From positions 3,348,001 through 3,412,000 of the forward strand of contig NZ_CP015839.1 of NCBI RefSeq assembly GCF_001651805.1: DNA of 64,000 nt. The letters run 5' to 3'. Shown here piece by piece: positions 44,605 to 54,437 of this stretch (positions are counted from its first letter, which is position 1; each line of letters begins with the position of its first letter). The notes under the pieces were generated by a model. The model was not told the origin of the DNA and ran no database searches. It was given only the letters and a program-made list of their open reading frames with translations. The stretch is from Marinobacterium aestuarii (GTDB lineage: Bacteria; Pseudomonadota; Gammaproteobacteria; Pseudomonadales; Balneatricaceae). A program made the translations under genes and the position numbers.

Positions 44605-45703
44605 GGAAAACCGGCGCCTGCTGGCCCAATGGCTAGAGCCCCACTACCGGGTACTCGCGGGTGATGCCCAGGTGCTGCTGGCCGACAACTTTGACCTCTG
44701 TATTCTCGACGCCACCGCCCTGAACCGGCTTTGGCAGCAGGTCGAATCCCGCAAGGCACGGGAACGCCCCCTGTTCCTGCCCTTTCTCGTGGTCATCTCG
44801 CAACGCCACGGTCACCTGATCACAGGTCTGCGCCGGCAATGCGTCGACGAACTCATCGCCAGCCCGGTCGAGAAAATGGAACTGGTGGTACGGCTGGACA
44901 ACCTTTTGCATATTCGCCAGCTGTCACTGGAACTGGAAGCTGTCAATACCCGACTGCACAAGAACCTGCAACGCATGAAGGACGACGAATCAGGCGGCCG
45001 CCACCTCCAGTTCCAGCTGCTGCCCGAAAACCACAAGCACATCGGTCCTTACGAATTCAGCCACCGGCTGATTACCTCGGCCTATCTCAGTGGCGACTTC
45101 GTCGACTATTTTTCCATCGATAATCGACACCTCGGTTTCTACATGGCGGATGTATCGGGGCACGGGGTCTCGTCGGCTTTTGTCACCGTGCTGCTCAAAA
45201 GCTACATGGCCCGCTATCTGGAGGATCACCGGGAGGGGCGTGACAGTGCCATACTGCGTCCTGGCGAAATCCTCGACCGCCTGAATCACAAGCTCCTGGG
45301 CGGGCACCTGGATAAATACATGACCATGTTCTTCGGCGTACTCGGCCTGGACGACAACCGGCTGCGCTACAGTCAGGGCGGCCAGTTTCCCTTCCCCATC
45401 CTCTTCGACGGAACCAGGGCTGACTTTGTCGGCATCAAGAGTCTGCCAGTGGGCCTGTTCGAGTTTGCCAGCTACGACACCGTCGAGCTGCAACTGCCAC
45501 CAGGCTTCATCATGGCCCTGATCTCGGACGGCATTCTGGAGGTGTTGCCCCAGCCTCGGCTCAGGGACAAGCTAGGGTTCCTGCTATCCTTAATCAGCAA
45601 TGATTCGACGACTATCGCCGCCCTGGTCCGGGAGCTGGCACTGACCCAGGAGAACAGCCTGCCGGACGATATAACCTTCCTGATGATCCAAAAGCGGAGT
45701 TGA
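44573..45703 (+). CDS. receiver-SpoIIE (PP2C-type) protein phosphatase
   Basis: The 376-residue protein combines an N-terminal receiver-like domain (residues 1-120: LLILDHEENR, Asp46 in CILDATALN, Lys in SPVEKMEL), a short helical linker and a C-terminal SpoIIE/PP2C-like phosphatase domain (about 165-375). The metal-binding aspartates are visible in LSGDFVDYF, MADVSGHGVSSAF, LISDGILEV and LPDDITFLM. Such enzymes dephosphorylate STAS-domain anti-anti-sigma proteins, and a STAS gene follows one base later. It resembles HsbR/RsbU-type partner-switch phosphatases. Confidence 0.9.
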   Translation: MKQILLILDHEENRRLLAQWLEPHYRVLAGDAQVLLADNFDLCILDATALNRLWQQVESRKARERPLFLPFLVVISQRHGHLITGLRRQCVDELIASPVEKMELVVRLDNLLHIRQLSLELEAVNTRLHKNLQRMKDDESGGRHLQFQLLPENHKHIGPYEFSHRLITSAYLSGDFVDYFSIDNRHLGFYMADVSGHGVSSAFVTVLLKSYMARYLEDHREGRDSAILRPGEILDRLNHKLLGGHLDKYMTMFFGVLGLDDNRLRYSQGGQFPFPILFDGTRADFVGIKSLPVGLFEFASYDTVELQLPPGFIMALISDGILEVLPQPRLRDKLGFLLSLISNDSTTIAALVRELALTQENSLPDDITFLMIQKRS

Positions 45704-45704
45704 G

Positions 45705-46193
45705 ATGGCTACAGGCACTATCTTCTACGCCAGACACGAGCGCACCTACGTCCTGAAACTGGTTGGCGAGCTGCGCTATACCCTGAGCGAAAGCTTCAAT
45801 GCCTTTCTCGAACGCCTGTTCAAGCAACAGGACTTCGATAACATTCTGATTGACCTGACCGAGACAGAATCCATCGACAGCACCATGCTCGGGCTGCTGG
45901 CCAAGATCGCCAGTTTCATGCACGCGCGTTTCGACAGCAAGGCGGTGCTGGTCTGTAACAATCCGGATATCAACCAGCTGCTGGACAGCCTGGGTTTCTA
46001 CGGTATCTTTACCATCTGCGAGCAAGGCCCCGAGGACGCGGCCCCCCTGCAACAGCTATCCGCGGATACCACCTCCGCGGACGCCATGGCAGCCACCATA
46101 CTGGAAGCCCATCGCATTCTGAGCGAAGTGAACGACAGCAATAAAGCGCTGTTCAGAGACCTGATTGATGCGCTGCAGGACGAGCCCCGCTGA
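45705..46193 (+). CDS. STAS-domain (anti-sigma-factor antagonist-like) protein
   Basis: The 162-residue protein has a STAS domain (about residues 5-105) with the phosphorylatable serine region ESIDSTMLGLL (Ser59 aligns with Ser58 of SpoIIAA). A C-terminal helical extension of about 50 residues (ATILEAHRILSEVNDSNKALFRDLIDAL) is not usual in SpoIIAA and may bind a partner. It is the last gene of the operon and the likely substrate of the phosphatase encoded just upstream. The matching anti-sigma kinase is not in the window. Confidence 0.87.
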   Translation: MATGTIFYARHERTYVLKLVGELRYTLSESFNAFLERLFKQQDFDNILIDLTETESIDSTMLGLLAKIASFMHARFDSKAVLVCNNPDINQLLDSLGFYGIFTICEQGPEDAAPLQQLSADTTSADAMAATILEAHRILSEVNDSNKALFRDLIDALQDEPR

Positions 46194-46277
46194 CGCCTCT
46201 CAGCCTGAACAGACGGCTACATGGAAGATAGAAATAACAATCAACTGGCGCGCGCTATAAAAGCGCACATTCAGGTT

Positions 46278-46321
46278 GCGGAACCTGCAGGGGGCGTCCC
46301 TTGCCGCCCTGCAGGTTCCGC
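46278..46321. terminator. long hairpin between the STAS operon and SPW gene
   Basis: GCGGAACCTGCAGGG (46278-46292) pairs perfectly with CCCTGCAGGTTCCGC (46307-46321) across a 14-base loop, between convergent transcription units. It is a probable two-way terminator without a T-run. Confidence 0.6.
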
Positions 46322-46362
46322 GATGGCCGGCCATAGGCCGATCTTGCACCCAGGCTGGATAA

Positions 46363-46731
46363 TCAGGCTGTCTTATGACCACTGCGACCCAGCATGACCA
46401 CCAGAGACCATACCGAGTCTGCGCCTACCAGTAGGCCGACAATGATGCTATTCCACATCGCAGCCGGCATGGTGGCGTATCCCAGCAGGAAGGGGGCGGC
46501 AATTAGCCAGGCACCCAGTGCCAGCAGTACCCACTCTTCCCACACCTGTGTTTTCCTGAGTACGGCAATGGAGAAAACAACAACGGCAACGCCCACGATC
46601 ACCGGATTCCACATCACCATCATGGCATCCGTTGCGCCATAGCCCAGGGCGAAAGGTGATATCACCAGCCAGACCCCAAACAGCAACATCAGCCAGTCAC
46701 GCCAATGTGCCTTGAACTGTTCGATATTCAT
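46363..46731 (-). CDS. SPW-repeat membrane protein
   Basis: The 122-residue protein has four membrane helices in two similar halves, each with the SPW-like motif (GVWLVISPFALGY and GAWLIAAPFLLGY). The function of the SPW family is unknown. It often lies with stress or envelope genes. An excellent GGGAGGTG ribosome site lies six bases before the ATG. The next gene upstream on the same strand (209 bases away) is an ftsH paralogue running in the same direction, so co-transcription is not excluded. Confidence 0.85.
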   Translation of the reverse strand: MNIEQFKAHWRDWLMLLFGVWLVISPFALGYGATDAMMVMWNPVIVGVAVVVFSIAVLRKTQVWEEWVLLALGAWLIAAPFLLGYATMPAAMWNSIIVGLLVGADSVWSLVVMLGRSGHKTA

Positions 46732-46940
46732 GGAACACCTCCCACGCGTTAATCGGTTCCATTGGATCCTGAAATTATCCGTCCCTTTTCAACGGTCATT
46801 ACGACATCCAATTAACCTCCTTTACTTAACTGATAGGGGATATTTTTTGGATTTTCAATGCCTTCTCTTTACTGATGACATCGGATCACATGGCTGTGTT
46901 CCCGGCGGCAAACGCCCGGCCTTCAGCCCTGCAACCGGGG

Positions 46941-48857
46941 CTATTTTCCTGCCCCAGGAGTCGCTTTGGGGCAGGCATCAATAAGGGCGCGGATTTCGTC
47001 AAATTCCAGGGTTTCCTTTTCCAGCAGCGCCTTGGCCACGGCATCCAGCAGGGCACGGTTATTCTTCAGCAACTGCCCGATTTCGACCTCGCGATGCTTC
47101 AGCAGCATGCTGACTTCGTCGTCGATCACTTCGGCGGTGTGCTCGCTGAAGTCCCGCTGCTGCGCCATTTCACGTCCCAGAAATATATGTTCCTCGCCGC
47201 GATGGAAGGCGACCGGGCCGATCTTCTCGCTCATGCCCCAGTGCGTCACCATATGGCGCGCCAGTTGGGTGGCCTGCTTCAGGTCTTCCTCGGCGCCGGA
47301 GCTCACTTCACCAAAGACCAGTTTTTCGGAGCTGCGACCGCCCAGCATCACGCCAAGGCGGTCATAGAGGTAGCTCTGCTTGAAATTGTGCCGCTCGGCT
47401 GCGGGAATCTGTTCGGTCACGCCCAGCGCGTGCCCGCGGGGAATGATAGTGACCTTGTCCAGTGGATCGGCATGGGGCAGCAGGCTGGCCACCACCGCAT
47501 GACCGGCTTCATGGAAGGCCACCAGCTGCTTCTCGTCGTCGCTCAGCAGCATCTCGCGCAGCCCGCCGAGCACGACCTTGTCCCGCGCTGCCAGCATAAG
47601 CTGCATATCGACCTCGCTTTTGCCCTTGCGCCCGGCCAGCAGCGCCGCTTCGTTGATCAGATTTTCCAGGTCCGCCCCCGAAAAACCGACGGTCAGTGCC
47701 GCCAGGCGCACCAGGTCCACATCGCCCGCCAGCGGCACCCCGCGGGCGTGAATATTCAGAATGGCCTGGCGCGCCGGCCTGTCGGGCAGGTCCAGCGTCA
47801 CCTTGCGATCGAAACGCCCCGGTCGCATCAGGGCGGCATCGAGCACGTCGGGCCTGTTGGTCGCCGCCAGCACCACGACCGTTTCATGGGGCTCGAAACC
47901 GTCCATCTCATTGAGAATCTGGTTCAGTGTCTGCTCCCGTTCGTCGTGGCCACCGCCGAGCCCCGTGCCGCGGGCGCGCCCGATCGAATCAATCTCATCA
48001 ATAAAGATGATGGCAGGCGCCTCTTTCTTGGCGCTCTGGAACATGTCCCGCACCCGCGATGCCCCGACCCCCACGAACATCTCGATAAATTCGGACGCGC
48101 TTATGCTGAAAAAGGGCACATTGGCTTCGCCGGCCACAGCTTTGGCCAGCAATGTCTTGCCGGTGCCTGGCGGTCCCATCAGCAGAATACCCCGCGGAAT
48201 CTTGGCGCCCAGGCGTCGATAGGGGCTGGGATCGCGCAGATAGTCACTGATTTCGCACAGATCCTGCTTGGCATTTTCCAGTCCGGCAACATCGTCGAAG
48301 GTCACTCTGGATTGCCCTTTCTCGAACCGCTTGGCCCTGGACTTGGCAAAGCCAAAAATCCCGCCGGCACCGCTGCCACCCATCATGCGCTCCTGCATCT
48401 TGATACTGGCATACCAGAACAGACCTATAATCAGCAGCCAGGGCACCAGCCCGATCAGCAATCGCACCCACCAGCTGCCGCTCTCCGACCGCACGCGCAC
48501 CTCGACATCATATTGCTCCAGCAATGGCATCAATTCGGGATCGTCAATCGGTGGCAGAGTCGTGACGAACTGCTTCACCGTCCGGTTTCCCGTCGCCTGC
48601 GAGCCTGGCTCAGGTTTTCTAAAGGTGCCGCTGACCTGTTGCCCCTGCAAGGTAATGCTGACCACCTGCTCAGCCCGCACCCTATCCTTGAAGGCGGTAT
48701 AGGACAGATCGGCCTGATGCTGGCGTTTTGCCGTATCAAGCCAGAAAAAGGAGAGCAACAAGGCCGTCAGGAACCAGATGATCAGGCGCGCACCGGAACT
48801 CGGCCCCAGCACTGGGCTCATTCCTGACGGTGTATTACCAGGCTGTTTGTCGGCCAT
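46941..48857 (-). CDS. ftsH: FtsH-type ATP-dependent membrane zinc protease
   Basis: The 638-residue protein has an N-terminal membrane helix (about 25-42), a periplasmic domain, a second helix (about 130-150), an AAA+ module (Walker A GPPGTGKT, Walker [12 protein letters not shown], arginine-finger region RPGRFDRKV) and a C-terminal M41 protease with HEAGH. It degrades membrane and regulatory proteins. The context lacks the rlmE/folP neighbours typical of the housekeeping ftsH, so it is probably an accessory paralogue. No Shine-Dalgarno sequence is visible before the ATG at 48857. The divergent gene carries a Fur-like site. Confidence 0.93.
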   Translation of the reverse strand: MADKQPGNTPSGMSPVLGPSSGARLIIWFLTALLLSFFWLDTAKRQHQADLSYTAFKDRVRAEQVVSITLQGQQVSGTFRKPEPGSQATGNRTVKQFVTTLPPIDDPELMPLLEQYDVEVRVRSESGSWWVRLLIGLVPWLLIIGLFWYASIKMQERMMGGSGAGGIFGFAKSRAKRFEKGQSRVTFDDVAGLENAKQDLCEISDYLRDPSPYRRLGAKIPRGILLMGPPGTGKTLLAKAVAGEANVPFFSISASEFIEMFVGVGASRVRDMFQSAKKEAPAIIFIDEIDSIGRARGTGLGGGHDEREQTLNQILNEMDGFEPHETVVVLAATNRPDVLDAALMRPGRFDRKVTLDLPDRPARQAILNIHARGVPLAGDVDLVRLAALTVGFSGADLENLINEAALLAGRKGKSEVDMQLMLAARDKVVLGGLREMLLSDDEKQLVAFHEAGHAVVASLLPHADPLDKVTIIPRGHALGVTEQIPAAERHNFKQSYLYDRLGVMLGGRSSEKLVFGEVSSGAEEDLKQATQLARHMVTHWGMSEKIGPVAFHRGEEHIFLGREMAQQRDFSEHTAEVIDDEVSMLLKHREVEIGQLLKNNRALLDAVAKALLEKETLEFDEIRALIDACPKATPGAGK

Positions 48858-48989
48858 TTGAATGTACTTTTTTGTGATAACACTGATCTTGTCAGTGTAG
48901 TTGACAGCGAATCCGCCTATTGCGCTGCAACGGTCACAATCAACTTACAAGCCTTATAACCAAGGATTAAATTGATATTGAATCTAAAC

Positions 48990-49008
48990 GATAACGATTT
49001 GCATTATT
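48990..49008. promoter_or_regulatory. Fur-box-like site
   Basis: GATAACGATTTGCATTATT matches the 19-bp Fur consensus GATAATGATAATCATTATC at 14 positions. It lies in the divergent gap between ftsH and an unknown membrane-protein gene, 121 bases before the latter's start, with TATATT about 15 bases downstream. Confidence 0.5.
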
Positions 49009-49128
49009 CTTTTATTGTTGTATATTTTCCCGCCTTAGTTTGCTGCCGCCTTCATGGACGAGCCGCACCTGGCAGCGCTGAGTCCATTTAAAAAAACAAT
49101 AGCAAGCGCAAAAGCACAGAAGGCAGAT

Positions 49129-49719
49129 ATGTTTGATATCCATTTCGAGCTGAAAACCCTGATCAAGATCACCCACCTGTTTGGCCTGGCTCTGGGCATT
49201 GGCGGCGCCTTGCTGCTGGATCTGATCATTTTCAATTTCTTCCACAGGCGCAGCATAAGCCGGGAAAAATTCGATATATTGCGCCAGTCAACCCGCGTCG
49301 TAAGCCTGGGACTGGCCCTGCTCTGGGTGTCAGGCATAGGCTATTTGCTGCACTATCTCGCCTATTTCGAACAGGGTCTGCAGAACCCAAAGGTCTGGGC
49401 GAAAATCATTATCGTCGCCATTCTGACCCTGAACGGCATGCTGATTCACCACTTCATCCTGCCCCATATAGAAGCCCGGATTGGCAAGACTCTGTTCCAT
49501 GGCTGCAGCCGACACCGACAGATGGCCATGCTGAGCGCCTCGGTAGTTTCTGTGGTGTCCTGGCTGACACCTCTTGCGCTGGGTGCCTGCAAGGAGCTGA
49601 ATTTCAGCGCCCACTGGAGTCAGATACTGCTGGCCTACGGAGGCCTGCTGTTGCTGGGGGTAATTGTCATGCAGCTGATCAATCATTGCTGGCTGAACCG
49701 TGCGCAAAGCAACGGCTGA
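49129..49719 (+). CDS. unknown inner-membrane protein
   Basis: I do not recognise a named family with confidence. The 196-residue protein has about five membrane helices (LIKITHLFGLALGIGGALLLDLIIF, LGLALLWVSGIGYLLHY, VWAKIIIVAILTLNGMLIHHF, and two near the C-terminus), with several membrane His residues (HLFG, HYLAYF, HHF) that could bind metal or heme. The start is ATG 49129 with GAAGG upstream. 25 codons of upstream frame are ignored. The Fur-like box upstream suggests iron control. Confidence 0.7.
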   Translation: MFDIHFELKTLIKITHLFGLALGIGGALLLDLIIFNFFHRRSISREKFDILRQSTRVVSLGLALLWVSGIGYLLHYLAYFEQGLQNPKVWAKIIIVAILTLNGMLIHHFILPHIEARIGKTLFHGCSRHRQMAMLSASVVSVVSWLTPLALGACKELNFSAHWSQILLAYGGLLLLGVIVMQLINHCWLNRAQSNG

Positions 49720-49875
49720 AGCGCGGGGCACGAAGCCAGCTGTCACAGGAAAATAGTGATAAACGCAAGTGGCGAAAACTGCGAGGGAAATGGCCTGCCA
49801 GCTCCAGAGCCCGGAAAACTGTCTATGGTGTAGTGACTCTGTTTCAGACACCCAATGCTCCTACGGAGATACAGC

Positions 49876-51093
49876 ATGGCAGCGCAGCGAACCCGACTCA
49901 GCTTTACCAGCAAGGGCGTGGAACTGTCCGGCCTGCTGGAAATCCCGCCCCAGGGCAGCCGGGGCTTTGTCCTCTTTGCCCACTGCTTTACCTGCAGCAA
50001 GGATATTCCGGCGGCATCCGGTATTGCCCGCGAGCTGACCGGGCGCGGATTCGCCGTGCTGCGGTTCGACTTCACCGGCCTTGGCAACAGCGACGGCGAC
50101 TTTGCCAACAGCAACTTCTCCTCCAATGTCGACGACCTGGTGGCGGCGGCCGATTATCTGCGAGACCACTATGAAGCGCCGCGCCTGCTTATCGGTCACA
50201 GCCTGGGCGGGCGCGCCGTACTCTCGGCGGCACACCGTATCCCGGAAACCGCCGCCGTGGTGACCATAGGCGCACCGGCCGATGCACAGCATGTGATCAG
50301 GCAGTTCGGTGCCCATGTGGATGCGATCGAGAGCAGCGGCGAGGCAGAAGTCAGCCTTGGCGGGCGCACCTTCACCATTCGCAAACAGTTTCTGGACGAC
50401 CTGAAGCAGGACAATGATGACATTGAGCGCCTGCGCATACCCTTGCTGGTGATGCACTCGCCGCTGGATAGCACCGTGTCCATCAGCCAGGCCGAGCAGA
50501 TCTACCGCCGCGCCAAACATCCCAAGAGCTTTATAAGCCTCGACAAGGCCGACCATCTGCTCAGCAGCAAGGAAGACACCGCCTATGCCGCCAGCGTCAT
50601 TGGCGCCTGGAGTGAAAAGTACCTGACGCCGGCACCCTTGATTGCCGCTGTAGACGCGGGCACGCGCAACGGTGAAGTGGATATCCGCGAGCATAACCAC
50701 CGCTTTACCCGCCTGGTCAACAGTGACCATCATGAGTGGCTCGCCGATGAACCGCTCAAGGCCGGGGGTGATAATCTGGGCCCAGACCCCTACGAGCACC
50801 TGCTCGCGGCGCTCGGCACCTGCACCTCCATGACAGTGCGCATGTACGCCAACCACAAGAAAATCCCGCTGGATGACGTCAGCGTTACCCTCAGCCACAG
50901 CCGCCAGCACGGCGCCGACTGCGAGGGTTGCAGCGATGCTGAAAAACGTATCGATATACTGGAGCGGCGCATTAGCCTCAAGGGCAACCTCACCGAGGCG
51001 CAGCGTCAGCGGCTACTGGAAATCGCCAACCGCTGCCCGGTTCACAAGACCCTCGAAGGCCCGCTAAAGGTAAGCACCCTGCTGATCGACTAA
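49876..51093 (+). CDS. alpha/beta-hydrolase - OsmC fusion protein
   Basis: The 405-residue protein joins an alpha/beta hydrolase (about residues 5-255, nucleophile in [10 protein letters not shown], oxyanion HCFTCSKD, late Asp/His in MHSPLDS and KADHLL) to an OsmC/Ohr-type domain (about 270-405). The latter's redox cysteines appear as [19 protein letters not shown] and [11 protein letters not shown]. OsmC domains reduce organic hydroperoxides, so the fusion may release and detoxify lipid or ester peroxides. GGAG lies seven bases before ATG 49876. The downstream MFS gene is convergent. Confidence 0.9.
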   Translation: MAAQRTRLSFTSKGVELSGLLEIPPQGSRGFVLFAHCFTCSKDIPAASGIARELTGRGFAVLRFDFTGLGNSDGDFANSNFSSNVDDLVAAADYLRDHYEAPRLLIGHSLGGRAVLSAAHRIPETAAVVTIGAPADAQHVIRQFGAHVDAIESSGEAEVSLGGRTFTIRKQFLDDLKQDNDDIERLRIPLLVMHSPLDSTVSISQAEQIYRRAKHPKSFISLDKADHLLSSKEDTAYAASVIGAWSEKYLTPAPLIAAVDAGTRNGEVDIREHNHRFTRLVNSDHHEWLADEPLKAGGDNLGPDPYEHLLAALGTCTSMTVRMYANHKKIPLDDVSVTLSHSRQHGADCEGCSDAEKRIDILERRISLKGNLTEAQRQRLLEIANRCPVHKTLEGPLKVSTLLID

Positions 51094-51100
51094 AAGCCTC

Positions 51101-52339
51101 CTAGCCGCGGGCGCCAACCCCCTGTGCACTGTCCCGCTCCAGCGCCCGCATGGCAATGATGCCGGCCACAGGCCCCAGTGCCAGCAGTCCAAAGGCGACG
51201 CCCCAGCCGGCAGCCTGCTGAACAACCGGTATCAGCCAGATGGTGGGCACCGTAAGGATAAAGCCGATCGCCAGTTGCAGCGTCAGCGCCGTGCCGACAT
51301 AACTCTGGTCCGCCACCTCGGTCACCAGGGTGGAAAACTGCGCCGAATCCGCCACCACCCAGAAGCCCCACACCAGCCCCACCAGCAGTACCAGCAAGAC
51401 CGGCGCCTGCTGCATGAAACCGATAATGAGCGCACAGCCGCCGGAGATTGCCATGGCCAGGGCCGTCGCTTTGGCGCGCCCCCAGTGATCCCCCAGCAGG
51501 CCACCGACCAGGCAGCCCGCAGCGCCGGCACCGATGACGGCAAAAGTGCCAAAGGCCGCCCAGCGGCCGGCCTGCTCCACCCCGTGCAGCGCCAGGGTGC
51601 TGGCGAAGAACACAGAAAACCAGGCCCACATGGCGTACAGCTCCCACATATGACCGAAGTACCCCAGGGAGGCCAGCAGTACCTTGCGATCGGTAAATAC
51701 CTGCCAGACCTTACGCGGATCAAAGGGCGCACGGGGAAACGGGAAAGGGCCATCACTGCCTAAAAACTCGGCAATAAGCCCGCCCGCCAGGGTCAGCAAG
51801 GAGGTGGCCAGGATCACCCGCTGCCACTCAAGCCCGCCCAGGCCGTTCACCAGATGGGGCGCCGCCGAGCCAAGAGTCAGTGCCCCTACCATAATGCCCA
51901 GCGCCGTACCGCGCTTGAATCTAAACCAGGTCGCCATGGCCTTCATGGCCGGCGGATACACCGCCGCCAGGCAGGCACCGGTGATGACCCGCAACAGGAT
52001 AGCGCTCCAGAGGCCAGGCGCCAGCAACAGCAAGCCATTGGCCAGCGCCGCCAGCACGGCACCCAGCAGCATCAGCCGGCGTGGCGCGATGCGATCGGCC
52101 AGGCTCAGCAGCGCCGACCCCAGCGCACCCACCACAAAGCCCAGCTGCACGGCGATGGTCAACCAGGCGGCCTGGCCATCCACCAGGCCCCAGTGCTGCA
52201 CCAGTTGCGGCACCACCGCGGTGGCCGAAAACCAGGTGGTCATGGCCAGCAACATCGCCGTTGCCAATACTGTCAGCCCCCACCAGCAACCGGCGGGATC
52301 ACGCTGCAGGGCGCCACTGTTATTCGGCTCGCGCTTCAT
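51101..52339 (-). CDS. MFS transporter
   Basis: The 412-residue protein has 12 predicted helices. The loop 2-3 signature is degenerate (SLADRIAPRRLMLLGAVLAAL) and the matching motif in the second half is GGLLGDHWGRAKATALAMA. The central cytoplasmic loop FPFPRAPFDPRKVWQVFTDRKVLL is typical of the NarK/oxalate-formate-like branch annotated as general MFS. The substrate is unknown. AGGTTAGCAGC precedes the ATG. It is divergent from a MocR-type regulator 220 bases away, which may control it. Confidence 0.88.
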   Translation of the reverse strand: MKREPNNSGALQRDPAGCWWGLTVLATAMLLAMTTWFSATAVVPQLVQHWGLVDGQAAWLTIAVQLGFVVGALGSALLSLADRIAPRRLMLLGAVLAALANGLLLLAPGLWSAILLRVITGACLAAVYPPAMKAMATWFRFKRGTALGIMVGALTLGSAAPHLVNGLGGLEWQRVILATSLLTLAGGLIAEFLGSDGPFPFPRAPFDPRKVWQVFTDRKVLLASLGYFGHMWELYAMWAWFSVFFASTLALHGVEQAGRWAAFGTFAVIGAGAAGCLVGGLLGDHWGRAKATALAMAISGGCALIIGFMQQAPVLLVLLVGLVWGFWVVADSAQFSTLVTEVADQSYVGTALTLQLAIGFILTVPTIWLIPVVQQAAGWGVAFGLLALGPVAGIIAMRALERDSAQGVGARG

Positions 52340-52559
52340 GCTGCTAACCTTTGTTGATGCAGATCTCTCATTTATGGATCCGGCTCAGCATAGCGGCGCA
52401 GGCCTGAACTGCCCAGCCCGCACGTTATATCTTTAGTACTGATTTCTCCACCAGCCGCCTGTGCGCAAAAAGTCCCGACTTGACGCTACTGGGGAAGCCG
52501 GCGTACAAACGGCATGGCAAATGGAGCCCGCCTGTGATGGATCAAACTAGAAGGTATCG

Positions 52560-54038
52560 ATGTTAAGTCACCTGTTTCAGCTGTCACCGCACAGCGATTC
52601 CAGCCTGCAGCAGCAGATTCGCGAGCAGATCAGCAAGGCCATTATCGACGGTCATATTCCGGTCGATGTGCCGCTACCCTCGACCCGCAAGCTGTCGGAA
52701 ACCCTGGGGGTCTCGCGCAATACGGTGATCATCGCCTACGAACACCTGATCGATGACGGTTACCTGATCTCCAGGGAAAGGGCAGGCTTTTACGTCAACG
52801 CAGACATCCTCAAGAGCCTCGCCCGGGATGACAGCGACAATAATAAAGACGGCGACCATGACGCCGTGCAAGGCACCCGTCCCGACTGGTCGCAGAGTCT
52901 GAAATTCACCCCGACCCGCGACAAGCTCAACAAGCTGCACCGCTGGCAGGACTATCCCTACCCCTTTATCTACGGCCAGCTCGATCCAACCCTGTTCCCG
53001 ACCAATCACTGGCGCGAGTGCTGCCGCGAATCCGTATCGGTACAGTCCATCCGCGACTGGTCGGGGGACCGTTACGATGACGACGATGCCCTGCTGATCG
53101 AACAGATCCATACCCGGGTGCTGCCGCGGCGCGGTGTCTGGGCGGACCCTGAGGAAATTCTTATTACCGTAGGGGCACAGCATGCGCTCTACATGACGCT
53201 GCGCCTGTTGCTGGACAGCAGCTCCACCTTCGGTCTGGAGGAGCCCGGCTATCCGGATCTCACCCGTATCGCTGGCTGTACCGGCGCGCGGATCCGCCCG
53301 CTGCAGATCGACGGCGAAGGCCTGGTGACCGGGGAACAGCTAAAGGGCTGCGATCTTGTGTTCACCACGCCCAGCCATCAGTTTCCCACCACCGTGACCA
53401 TGCCTATGGCCCGCAGGCGCACCCTGCTGGAACAGGCCTCAAAACACAATTTCCTGATCATCGAGGATGATTACGAGTGTGAAACCACCTTCGCCCGCCA
53501 CCCCTCCCCGGCACTCAAGAGCCTGGACCGGCACGATCGGGTGATTTATCTGGGCAGCCTGTCCAAAACCCTGTCACCGGGGCTGCGCATTGGCTATATG
53601 GTCGGCCCGCGGGAACTCATACGGGAGGTACGGGAATATCGCCGCATGATGATGCGCCACCCACCGATGAATAATCAGCGCTCGGTGGGCCTGTTCCTAG
53701 CCCGTGGCTACCACGATTCCCTTATCCGCCGACTGGTGCAGGTATATGAGGAACGCTGGAAGGAAGTCGGTGATGCGCTGCACGAGTTTTTGCCCGACTC
53801 AACCCAGCCGCCGGTATTTGGCGGCTCCTCCTACTGGGTGAAAGGCCCCGCTACTCTGGATGCGCGGGAACTCAAGCGTCTGGCACTGGAAAAGGGGGTG
53901 GTACTCGAATCCGGCGACATATATTTCTATCAGTCCGAGGCGAAAAACTTTTTCCGCCTGGGCTACTCCTCCATCGCCACCGAGCGCATACGCCCGGGAC
54001 TGGAGCGCGTGGCCAAACTGATCCGGCTTATCAGCTAG
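52560..54038 (+). CDS. MocR-type PLP-dependent transcriptional regulator (GntR family)
   Basis: The 492-residue fusion regulator has an N-terminal GntR winged helix (about residues 12-80: LQQQIREQISKAIIDGHIPVDVPLPSTRKLSETLGVSRNTVIIAYEHL in parts), a linker, and an aminotransferase-like class I domain (about 150-490) with IIEDDYECETTF and the PLP-binding Lys in YLGSLSKTLSPGLRIGYM. MocR proteins sense amino compounds or PLP. Candidate targets are mmsA (399 bases downstream) or the divergent MFS gene. The effector is unknown. Confidence 0.92.
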   Translation: MLSHLFQLSPHSDSSLQQQIREQISKAIIDGHIPVDVPLPSTRKLSETLGVSRNTVIIAYEHLIDDGYLISRERAGFYVNADILKSLARDDSDNNKDGDHDAVQGTRPDWSQSLKFTPTRDKLNKLHRWQDYPYPFIYGQLDPTLFPTNHWRECCRESVSVQSIRDWSGDRYDDDDALLIEQIHTRVLPRRGVWADPEEILITVGAQHALYMTLRLLLDSSSTFGLEEPGYPDLTRIAGCTGARIRPLQIDGEGLVTGEQLKGCDLVFTTPSHQFPTTVTMPMARRRTLLEQASKHNFLIIEDDYECETTFARHPSPALKSLDRHDRVIYLGSLSKTLSPGLRIGYMVGPRELIREVREYRRMMMRHPPMNNQRSVGLFLARGYHDSLIRRLVQVYEERWKEVGDALHEFLPDSTQPPVFGGSSYWVKGPATLDARELKRLALEKGVVLESGDIYFYQSEAKNFFRLGYSSIATERIRPGLERVAKLIRLIS

Positions 54039-54437
54039 CAGACTGCCCCTGGGTTTCAGGATCGCGGTGAATTTGCCAGGGAAACACTCGAAAACCCAAC
54101 ATTGACGCTGGATCCAGAGCGCTATAAGTGTTGGGTCTACAGTGCCCGCTCGGCACTGTCCTATAGTCCGTCTCAAGGTCTGGGCTGAACCCGCCGGGCC
54201 TTTAACCAGACAGCCTGTAGAGCCCACTTTCAGTAGCAGCTTTAAACCGGCATCCAATTAACCTGTGAACCCCCTTGCGTGTGACGCCGATTAAAGGCGT
54301 ACAGCTAAATCAGCAAAAAACAAACTGATAAATACACGACAGCCGCAGCCACTTAACTGCTGCGGCAGGGAATTACTTCCCCATCAATCCACAGGCAACG
54401 CCACGCGATTTTATTTAACCCAAGCAGGAGTTCGACG
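54039..54437. promoter_or_regulatory. control region between mocR and mmsA
   Basis: The gap carries an inverted repeat ACAGTGCC-CGCTC-GGCACTGT (54139-54159) inside a larger CTATA...TATAG frame (54122-54165), which could be a regulator site or the mocR terminator. It is followed by an A/T-rich stretch (54290-54340). AGCAGGAG precedes the mmsA start. No gene is seen. Confidence 0.5.

Noticed and set aside
46875-48827. 650-codon plus-strand frame opposite ftsH
   Set aside because: All FtsH motifs lie on the minus strand. The plus-strand translation is low-complexity H/Q/P-rich.
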